This document shows, piece after piece, positions 52,116 to 59,555 of a DNA stretch of 64,000 nt. Below the pieces are notes generated by a model. That model saw only the letters and a list, made by a program, of their open reading frames with translations. It was not told where the DNA came from and did no database searches. Position 1 is the stretch's first letter. Each line of letters opens with the position of its first letter. The DNA is taken from assembly GCA_023397675.1 (NCBI GenBank), contig JAEWTV010000065.1:248001-312000 (forward strand). The letters run 5' to 3'. Origin of the DNA: Bacillota bacterium. Lineage in GTDB: Bacteria; Bacillota; Clostridia; Acetivibrionales; JANLFN01. The translations under genes were made by a program, and so were the position numbers.

Positions 52116-52961
52116 TTATAGACAGTAATTTTCAATATATTCTTTCACTGAATCCTTATAGGACCTCAGCAGACTATACCCATTAAGTCTTAGATAAAGT
52201 TTCTCAAGCCTTGAGTTCTTAGGTCTTGTAGCAGGCCTTCCGAATTCTTCTGAGGATATTGGTCTTATCTTAATATCCTGTGCTCCTACAATATCAAAAA
52301 TAAGGTTGGCAAAATCATACCAGGTGCAATAGCCTTCATTAGTGATATGATACGTACCATATGCCGGCTTTTGTATGAGCTGTAATAAGGCTTGTGCCAG
52401 ATCATAAGTATATGTAGGAGAGCCTGTCTGGTCATCTACTACAGAAATTGCTTTATTCTCTTTCGCTAGCTTAAGCATGGTTCTTACAAAGTTTTTTCCA
52501 TTCCTACCGAAAAGCCATGAAGTTCTTACAACATAATGCTTTCTACAAATACTCTTAACGAAGTTTTCCCCTTCCACTTTTGACCTTCCATATATGCTAA
52601 GGGGGTTGGTACTATCAAATTCAAAATAAGGGGAATTCTTGGCCCCATCAAACACATAATCTGTACTTATATATACAATAGCACTACCAACTTCCTCACA
52701 AGCTACAGCTACATTTCTTGTTCCCAGAGAATTAATCTTCAAAGCATTTTCAATTTCAATTTCACATCTGTCAACGTCTGTAAAAGCTGCTGTATGAATT
52801 ACAACATCAGGCTTTAACTTTTTTATCTCGTTTAAAGTTGAACATAAATCTGTTATATCAAAATCACTACTATCAACACCTACTACCTCATGTGTCTTAC
52901 TGAACACTTCCGTAATATCCGTGCCAAGCATACCTTTACTTCCTGTAACTAATACTTTCAT
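52116..52961 (-). CDS. rfbD: dTDP-4-dehydrorhamnose reductase
   Basis: A 281-residue SDR protein, last step of dTDP-L-rhamnose synthesis. It has the nucleotide motif VTGSKGMLGTDI, HTAAFTDVDRCE, STDYVFDG, the catalytic YxxxK in SIYGRSKVEGE and RTSWLFGRNGKNFVRTM. It begins just after the O-ligase-like gene, with a 23-base gap, so the four rhamnose genes are read D-A-C-B from the same promoter. Confidence 0.97.
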   Translation of the reverse strand: MKVLVTGSKGMLGTDITEVFSKTHEVVGVDSSDFDITDLCSTLNEIKKLKPDVVIHTAAFTDVDRCEIEIENALKINSLGTRNVAVACEEVGSAIVYISTDYVFDGAKNSPYFEFDSTNPLSIYGRSKVEGENFVKSICRKHYVVRTSWLFGRNGKNFVRTMLKLAKENKAISVVDDQTGSPTYTYDLAQALLQLIQKPAYGTYHITNEGYCTWYDFANLIFDIVGAQDIKIRPISSEEFGRPATRPKNSRLEKLYLRLNGYSLLRSYKDSVKEYIENYCL

Positions 52962-52984
52962 GGATTACTCCTATATATAATTAG

Positions 52985-55900
52985 TTATTGTTCAATAATT
53001 CTTAGGCCCTTGATTTTCAATGCATCCTTTACCTGCAACATAAGAGCATTAGCAGATGAAGTCTTTTCAATTATTGGTGCAACAACAACCGCATAAATAT
53101 TGTTCTTTTCCTTTTCAAGATTTCCGCCAAAGTTACCTAGATTGCTAATAAGGAAAGGTATACTATTCCCATTATAACCATCAAGTTCCAACTCAATCCT
53201 ATAAGCCTTACCTGGTTGCATATTTAAATCCCGTGTCTGTATATATACCGGTGTATCGGGATTATTGTTTTTAACAATTAGCTCATTATTACTTACTTCG
53301 AATTTTGCATTATTATTAGCTGCAGATTCCCATTGGTCAGGAATTCCATTTTTATTGATGTCAAGGTTCGGCAGATTATAAAAAACAACTTTATTATAAT
53401 TATAGGGCAAATTTATAGTTTTAAAATTCTTAGTAAAATATGCCTTTTCATAATACTCACTACCGGTTGGTGTGAATATAAATGGTACCAGACATTCCTT
53501 ATTTACTTTTTCTGCTCTGTCAACTATGCTGAGAACTTTTTCGAGATAAGTGTTTGAGGTCTTTATATCTGCATTCTTTATATAAAGATTTACAAGCTGT
53601 AAATAAACATTACTAAGATCTTCCCACCTTTGGGGGTCAAACCGTTTAAAGGCTACTGCGCTTTCTAAAGAACTTATTCCTTTTTCAATTTGTGCTGTTG
53701 CAAAATAAAGCTTTGAAATATTTTTTAAGTTTTCGGAATTATACTTATCTTGTTTTGATGCATCTTCTATAAGTGACTTTAGTTTATTAATATCTTCTTG
53801 TCTTCTCTCAGGCAGTCCCAGTAATAAGTTAGCATATTTTATCATGTACTGCGCATTATATGGATCTAGGGATACTGCTTTGCTAATATCAGCTTTAGCA
53901 TTAGTTAAATTACCTTCCTTAATATCCTGAGAATAATTATAATCACTAACTGTAGAAATTTGTAATAGCGATGTAAGGACAACAATAATAATTATAAGTG
54001 GTACAGCTATGAAGGAAGTTAATTTTAATTCCTTCTTTATGCTGAACCTCCTGATAAATGCCATGAATTTAGCCAAAACTGCTCTTTTATTTTCAGTCGA
54101 TTCATCTTTAATTACATATCTATACCTGCTGTTAAAAATACCGAGTAAAGTCCAGAATAGTATAAATACACTACCAAACGAAAAATTGAAATCAATGAAA
54201 GAATGCATAAGAAGATATATAATTGCAGCAAAAATTGATGCCTGTATAATCCTTTCAGACAAATCCTTTGTTTTAAAAGCAAACTCTTTTAGAAATAAGC
54301 CAATTATTGATAAAATAAGTAATAACAGTATTATAAAACCAATAATTCCAGTCTCATCTGCAACTTGTAAAAAGTAATTATGCGATTGATCACTTATATA
54401 ATTGTATGACTGATATTTTGTATAAAGCTGTGACCATGCACCACCACCTGCACCAATAAGCCAATGATCTTTGAATATCTTCAAGGCATCCTTATAAAAA
54501 TAACCTCTTTCAATATTACTTCTTACAGAACCTATATCCTGGACTCTTGAAACAAAGGCATCAGGTATGAATTTATATTTTAATGCAATATCCTTTTCAA
54601 CTTTCCCTGTGTCAATGTTTAATATTTTCGCATTTTTAAATGTTGCACCTGTATTTGAATATGTGTTTATAAAATCTATATAAATAACCTTATTATCCTG
54701 TGGGACCTTAAATGATAGTTCTCTTTTTTCAAGGCCATTTGTAGACTTTCCCTGTACACTGGTAACGAATTCTTCCTTATCACTTAAAATATCCTTGACG
54801 GATCGGGACATAACATTAATACTGTAAGAATCAGGCTTATTCCCACTATTGTACGAGTCAACATCATATACTAGCTTGTAATTACCACCTGGAGTTAAGT
54901 CCATACTTTTCCTTGAAGCTATTGTACTATCCTTATCTGATTGAGAATGTGACAAAATTAATGGTGTATAAGTATTTAAGGCTACAATTGCACCTGCAAT
55001 ACAACCTATAACTATACCTATTACTATTCCCAGATAGACTTTCAATTTAATTCTCTCAAGATATTTAAATAGATAGTTGGCCAATAGGGTAACACCAACA
55101 GAAATCAAAATACCTATTAGCAATACCAGCCAGATCTTACCTGTAATAGTTGCTGGATTGGAAACGTACCCAGAAAATTTATATGCTGCCACTATAAATG
55201 GTATAGCTGGTGCTAACATAAGGGTAACAGCTTTTATTCTAAAACCTTTGGGTAATACTAGAACGAATAGAATAATTGCAACAGGTGCAAGAATTAATGC
55301 TCCACGGCTTAATGTAAAAACAAATACAAGCAACAGGATAAAACTATAAATCCCCGCAACTAACCTTTGCCACGTTTTTTTAGAAACAATCCCCAGAGCT
55401 ATAGCTATTAGAAATGATACCATTAAGAAGGATGCCAAAGCATTAGGATACTGCATAGATGATGTTATACGTCCAGCGTCAAACGCACTAGTTATAGCAT
55501 CATGCTGTGGAATTCCAAAAACCCAGAACACTTTATTTACTATTGAATTTATAATATTTGCCAAATTACTACCTGACATACCATCTATTCCAATTAAACT
55601 TAATAAAACACCTGCTGAAGTTATTACCCAAAGGGCTGCTTTCTTCATCCTTGATGACTTAAGCATTTCTGAAGCCATAATAAAAATTGCAAAATACGTA
55701 CAATACTTTAACCATTCAGTAATTGCCGCTCTGGTTGATACGGAAACAAATATTGAAACAAAGTAAACCACTAATAATAGAAAAGATGCATAGTCGACAG
55801 GCGTGACCAAAAAATTTTTGTCCTTTTTAAGCCATTTGTATATCCAAAATACTGTAAATAAGACTAATATAAATATCTCTACCGGAAGCTGGTCTTCTTC

Positions 55901-56104
55901 GAAAAAAAGTCCCCTTATAAAGGGCGGAAAGAAAATAGAAAACAGTAGCGCTATACAAATTATTCTCTTAAGTATTCTTACTGCTTTAGTGCGTGAATTA
56001 TCTGTGCCGCTATCAGTATTTAAATCTTTATTTAAATCAGTATTATTTTTTTTATGTAAAACAGATTTGTTACGGTCCTTTTCATTTGAATTACGTATAT
56101 TCAT
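52985..56104 (-). CDS. O-antigen ligase / polymerase-like membrane protein with TPR and calcium-motif C-terminus
   Basis: A 1039-residue protein, first gene of the cluster. About 12 membrane helices hold a Wzy_C-type region with the outer-loop motif QSHNYFLQVADETG. A TPR-like helical repeat region follows at about 730-870 (LDPYNAQYMIKYANLLLGL, KRFDPQRWEDLSNVYLQL). The end carries DINKNGIPDQW near residue 913, a thrombospondin type-3-like calcium motif, then a beta-rich domain. Wzy_C proteins are polymerases, ligases or protein O-oligosaccharyltransferases. Adjacency to two S-layer genes makes the last attractive, but unproven. Confidence 0.87.
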   Translation of the reverse strand: MNIRNSNEKDRNKSVLHKKNNTDLNKDLNTDSGTDNSRTKAVRILKRIICIALLFSIFFPPFIRGLFFEEDQLPVEIFILVLFTVFWIYKWLKKDKNFLVTPVDYASFLLLVVYFVSIFVSVSTRAAITEWLKYCTYFAIFIMASEMLKSSRMKKAALWVITSAGVLLSLIGIDGMSGSNLANIINSIVNKVFWVFGIPQHDAITSAFDAGRITSSMQYPNALASFLMVSFLIAIALGIVSKKTWQRLVAGIYSFILLLVFVFTLSRGALILAPVAIILFVLVLPKGFRIKAVTLMLAPAIPFIVAAYKFSGYVSNPATITGKIWLVLLIGILISVGVTLLANYLFKYLERIKLKVYLGIVIGIVIGCIAGAIVALNTYTPLILSHSQSDKDSTIASRKSMDLTPGGNYKLVYDVDSYNSGNKPDSYSINVMSRSVKDILSDKEEFVTSVQGKSTNGLEKRELSFKVPQDNKVIYIDFINTYSNTGATFKNAKILNIDTGKVEKDIALKYKFIPDAFVSRVQDIGSVRSNIERGYFYKDALKIFKDHWLIGAGGGAWSQLYTKYQSYNYISDQSHNYFLQVADETGIIGFIILLLLILSIIGLFLKEFAFKTKDLSERIIQASIFAAIIYLLMHSFIDFNFSFGSVFILFWTLLGIFNSRYRYVIKDESTENKRAVLAKFMAFIRRFSIKKELKLTSFIAVPLIIIIVVLTSLLQISTVSDYNYSQDIKEGNLTNAKADISKAVSLDPYNAQYMIKYANLLLGLPERRQEDINKLKSLIEDASKQDKYNSENLKNISKLYFATAQIEKGISSLESAVAFKRFDPQRWEDLSNVYLQLVNLYIKNADIKTSNTYLEKVLSIVDRAEKVNKECLVPFIFTPTGSEYYEKAYFTKNFKTINLPYNYNKVVFYNLPNLDINKNGIPDQWESAANNNAKFEVSNNELIVKNNNPDTPVYIQTRDLNMQPGKAYRIELELDGYNGNSIPFLISNLGNFGGNLEKEKNNIYAVVVAPIIEKTSSANALMLQVKDALKIKGLRIIEQ

Positions 56105-56147
56105 TTTTTCCCCCGGTTATAAATATTTAATACTAAAACCTATAAAA

Positions 56148-56176
56148 ATTATAACCTTTTAAGCCAATAATGTTAA
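56148..56176 (-). promoter_or_regulatory. Sigma-A-type promoter of the glycan cluster
   Basis: On the minus strand TTAACA, exactly 17 bases, then a perfect TATAAT. The predicted start is about 35 bases before the ATG of the 1039-residue protein and beyond the S-layer terminator, so the cluster has its own promoter. Confidence 0.75.
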
Positions 56177-56235
56177 GTTCTTTTTTTTAGAATTATTGAG
56201 TAATATATGCTTTTACTACCAATACCTTTTTAAAT

Positions 56236-56271
56236 ATGTAAAAAAGAAGCTGCCCTTTTAGGACAGCTTCT
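56236..56271 (-). terminator. Terminator of the first S-layer gene
   Basis: On the minus strand AGAAGCTGTCCT pairs with AGGGCAGCTTCT across a three-base loop and is followed by TTTTTAC. It lies 20 bases after the stop codon. It is similar in sequence to the terminator of the second S-layer gene at 59501. Confidence 0.9.
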
Positions 56272-56289
56272 CATTTTAAAGGATATAGC

Positions 56290-59079
56290 TTATTTAACAG
56301 TAACTGAAGCGCTTCCTTTAATGTAGTTAACAACTGCTGAAGTATCTCTTACAACTGAAGGAGATGCAATTGTTTCTACCTTTAATGTAGTTGCATTGTT
56401 AAGATCAAATGTTCCGTTTGCTGCATCACCAGTTGAACCTGATGTAGACAATGTATCAATACTGCTGATAACTATATCACCAGCATCAAGAGCACCACTG
56501 TTATTGGCATCAATGTAATTTACTTTTATCAAGTTGCTGCCTGATCCAGTAAATGTACCTACTCCAGTTATTGTAAGAGCACCGGAAGTAGCTGCTTGTG
56601 TATATACTCTCTTATTTACAGTCATTACATATTTACCAGAATCTGAACCAGTTCCGTCAACAAAGCTATAAACGGCTGTATTCTTATTTAATGCAGTACC
56701 ATTAAGTGTTATAGTAAAGTCATTTACTGAAGTAGCACCTGATGCAGCAAGATTTTCACTGAAACCAAGGCTCAGTGTTCCGTTAGAGTTAAGAGTAGCT
56801 GTCTTTAACTCAGGAGCTATATCATCTGCTAATGTAATGTTTCCAACATAAGTGGTAACAAGATTACCAGCTTTATCCTTTATACCTGAGATGTTGAATA
56901 CAAATCCAGCAGGTGCGGTCTTTGTAGCTGTTATTGAGCCAGCAGGCATAATAATAGTAGCTGTCATAGTAGCACTATTATATGTTATGTAGCTGTTAGC
57001 CGGCAGTGGAGCACCATCAAGACGATAGTTGTTAGTGTTGAGTACTGTTGTAAGATCAAGAGCTGCACCTGCAGCAGTATCACCATAAACAACAACAATT
57101 CTTGATCCGGTTGCTGAAGTAGTTGCAGCAGTAGCAGTTACGCTGTTAACTGTTGGAGCTGCAGTATCAGAAGCAGTTGGAGCACCTGATGATACATCAA
57201 ATACTATGTTCTGAGCAGCTGAACCATTTGTAGATAATGATTTATCCTTTACTAATCCGCCAGGGATTATTACTGTATAATTAGTAATTCCTGAAGCAAC
57301 ACCTGCTGACAATACGAATACGATTTCTGTATCATCATTAGGGTTAATTACAGGGTAACCTACTGAAGCCACAGTAGCACCATTGTTATCAACTACTGTA
57401 TAAGCTATAGCACCCTGTACTGCTACAGGCTTGTTGTACTTAATAGTAAATGCACCATTAGCAGTAGTTATTGTATTATAAGTAGTTACTTTCTGGTAAG
57501 CAGAGCTTACTACCTGAGGAGCTGTAGAGTCCTTAGTTATTGATATTGGCTTAGTAATTGCAGTTATAGCATTTCCTGCTGCATCTGTAACAGCATTAGT
57601 TACTACAAGAGTACCAGCAAATGAATTTGAGCTATTGAAAGGAATTGCTGTCAATGCCAAATCAAATACCTTGTTATCCTTGTTAGCTTCTGCTGTAAGT
57701 GTTCCAAGAGTAATACCTGTATTAGCTAAGTTTGCATCTAACAACTTAACGTTTGCAGTAGTTATAGTAGAAACATTCATTGATTTATCAAATGTAAGAA
57801 CTATTTTGCTATCACTAGTCAAAGTGGCACTTACAAGTGAAGGAGCAGTAGTATCAGCTGAAACTACTACTGTTGAAGCCAAAGGATTTGTTGCCTGGTA
57901 ATTATTAACAGCATCCTTAAAGTTCATAAGGCTGAGGTTATAAGTAGTTCCAGCAGTCAATGTAGTACCATTGGTTACTGTAACTTTAGTTGAATCTCCG
58001 CCAGCTGAAAGAGCTGCAAATGAACCGTTAACTGTAACTGATGCAGATGAGAAGTCAATAGGTTCACTGAAAGTCAAAGTGATTAAATTTGTAGTAGTCT
58101 TTGCAGATGATGTAGCTGAAACTAATGCAGGAGCAGTAGTATCTTTTGCAAGTATTGATACTGAGAAATCAGCTGATAAATCCTTTACACCAGATACCTT
58201 AAATGCATATGCAGTATCGTTAACAAGCTTTTGTGCAGCAGTAAATGTAATAACTACTGTCTTATTATCAGACTGCAGACTTGCACTTGCATTTGCAGCT
58301 ATCATATCGGTACCGTTTTGCTCATAGTTTCCGATAGTTTCTGCAGATGTTTTGTCAACTGTCTTATTGAATACAACCTGGATCTGTCTAGAATTGAGCT
58401 GAGTCAATGATTTAACAGCCAAGGTTGCAGGAGTTGTTACAAAACCAGCTGCAATTGCTTTAGCTGCAAAAGCAGAATCAGCATCAGCAAGTGTTGCAAC
58501 AAGAGTCTTGTCACTACCTTTTACTGTAGCTTTAAGAGTTTCAACTGTAGCTACTGCTAAATCATTAACAGTGAACTTTGAAACATCAAGGTTCTTTGTA
58601 AGTCCTACGGAAGCTGCCTTTGACAATACTGTTGCCCAAGTATAGTCTCCGCTGTATCCGAGAGCTGTAAGCATTACACTGTAGTACTGTTTAGCATCAA
58701 TTGCTGAATCGGGATCGAATTTACCATTACTTCCTACGAAGCCTAATTCAGGATGAGCCTTAGCATAAGCTGTTAATGGCTTCTGCCAATCTTTTGTTAC
58801 ATCTGAAAAGTTGGCAGCTGTAACAGGAGTTGCCTGTGCAGCAGCTAAAACACCTTTCAATCTGAGTATCATTACGAGTGCCTGAATTCTTGCAGGCTGT
58901 GTAGCTGTGTAAGCAGCTGTTACACCAGTGCCGTCGCCGGTGAGCATACCGATATCTGAGCATGCCTTAGCGTCTGCAGATAATGCAGTAGTTCCTTCAG
59001 CGAAAGCTGCAGGGATCATAGTAGTAAGCATTACAGCTACAACTACTACAACTGCAAATAATTTCTTGAGATTCCTCAT
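56290..59079 (-). CDS. S-layer protein with SLH-like anchor and Ig-like repeats
   Basis: A 929-residue exported protein. The signal peptide (cleavage after AAFA, residue 27) is followed by three divergent SLH-like units to about residue 210: TQPARIQALVMILRLKG, FDPDSAIDAKQYYSVMLTALGYS and FTVNDLAVATVETLK. SLH units bind pyruvylated wall polymer. Then come about six Ig-like Big/SbsA-type modules, each opening with a DTTAP-like motif (DTTAPALVSA, DTTAPSLVSA, DSTAPQVVSS, DDIAPELKTA). Near residue 855 is DANNSGALDAGD, an EF-hand-like calcium loop. It is rich in Ser/Thr and lacks Cys beyond the N-terminal region. It has its own promoter and terminator. Confidence 0.92.
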   Translation of the reverse strand: MRNLKKLFAVVVVVAVMLTTMIPAAFAEGTTALSADAKACSDIGMLTGDGTGVTAAYTATQPARIQALVMILRLKGVLAAAQATPVTAANFSDVTKDWQKPLTAYAKAHPELGFVGSNGKFDPDSAIDAKQYYSVMLTALGYSGDYTWATVLSKAASVGLTKNLDVSKFTVNDLAVATVETLKATVKGSDKTLVATLADADSAFAAKAIAAGFVTTPATLAVKSLTQLNSRQIQVVFNKTVDKTSAETIGNYEQNGTDMIAANASASLQSDNKTVVITFTAAQKLVNDTAYAFKVSGVKDLSADFSVSILAKDTTAPALVSATSSAKTTTNLITLTFSEPIDFSSASVTVNGSFAALSAGGDSTKVTVTNGTTLTAGTTYNLSLMNFKDAVNNYQATNPLASTVVVSADTTAPSLVSATLTSDSKIVLTFDKSMNVSTITTANVKLLDANLANTGITLGTLTAEANKDNKVFDLALTAIPFNSSNSFAGTLVVTNAVTDAAGNAITAITKPISITKDSTAPQVVSSAYQKVTTYNTITTANGAFTIKYNKPVAVQGAIAYTVVDNNGATVASVGYPVINPNDDTEIVFVLSAGVASGITNYTVIIPGGLVKDKSLSTNGSAAQNIVFDVSSGAPTASDTAAPTVNSVTATAATTSATGSRIVVVYGDTAAGAALDLTTVLNTNNYRLDGAPLPANSYITYNSATMTATIIMPAGSITATKTAPAGFVFNISGIKDKAGNLVTTYVGNITLADDIAPELKTATLNSNGTLSLGFSENLAASGATSVNDFTITLNGTALNKNTAVYSFVDGTGSDSGKYVMTVNKRVYTQAATSGALTITGVGTFTGSGSNLIKVNYIDANNSGALDAGDIVISSIDTLSTSGSTGDAANGTFDLNNATTLKVETIASPSVVRDTSAVVNYIKGSASVTVK

Positions 59080-59113
59080 ACTCTCAAATCCTCCTCATGA
59101 GTTTTTTATAATT

Positions 59114-59155
59114 GGAAGTGGGCAATCTGTAATTAGTCAGGTTACGCCCCCTTCC
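59114..59155 (-). promoter_or_regulatory. Stem-loop in the leader of the first S-layer mRNA
   Basis: GGAAGTGGGC (59114-59123) pairs with GCCCCCTTCC (59146-59155) with one mismatch, about 35 bases upstream of the start codon and clear of the GGAGG site. A stem at the same place in the leader of the paralogue suggests a role in message stability. Confidence 0.5.
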
Positions 59156-59229
59156 AGAAACATATAACCCAACTCCTTAATTGATTCATCCTTCGAAGGC
59201 ATATCTTACCTGTCTAGGATTACATTGCA

Positions 59230-59258
59230 ATTATATCATCGGCTATTTTGGTAGTCAA
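59230..59258 (-). promoter_or_regulatory. Strong promoter of the first S-layer gene
   Basis: On the minus strand TTGACT, 17 bases, perfect TATAAT: close to the ideal sigma-A promoter. The transcript would start near 59222, giving a leader of about 140 bases before GGAGGATTTGAGAGT and the ATG. From 59259 to 59500 I see no gene. Confidence 0.85.
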
Positions 59259-59500
59259 CATATGGTAATCAAGTGTAAAGAAATTGTAATAGATTAGTAA
59301 TGCGCCCATAATGCAGTTGTTTATGTAAACAATGCATAATATTAAACGTAGCCAGCAACCCACCTATATCAATATTTAAGCTATACGAACTATAAATACA
59401 TATCAATTATGAACATACTTATGTAAACTACTGTTTGTTTTATTTTTTCAAAATTTTTAAAAATAATTTAGGCAATAATTAATTTTATTTTCTTTTTTTA

Positions 59501-59539
59501 TACAAAAAAAGAGACTACCCTTTTTAGGATAGCCTCTTT
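59501..59539 (-). terminator. Terminator of the second S-layer gene
   Basis: On the minus strand AAAGAGGCTATCC pairs with GGGTAGTCTCTTT (one mismatch) and is followed by TTTTTGTA. It lies about 17 bases past the stop. The stem and loop resemble the terminator of the first S-layer gene, as expected for a tandem duplication. Confidence 0.88.
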
Positions 59540-59555
59540 CATTATTAGTTATCTT

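Noticed and set aside
52116..52961. Possible separate promoters for the rhamnose genes
   Set aside because: Gaps between the genes are short (15-62 bases) and no convincing -35/-10 pair was found; a single transcript from 56148 is simpler.
24330..56104. Acquisition of the whole glycan cluster on a mobile element
   Set aside because: Such clusters are often transferred, but I see no integrase, transposase, tRNA or flanking direct repeats that would mark the borders.
57635..58327. Plus-strand open frames opposite the first S-layer gene (and similar ones opposite the second)
   Set aside because: Long antisense frames are expected here because the S-layer genes are rich in Ala, Thr, Ser and Val codons whose complements rarely give stops.
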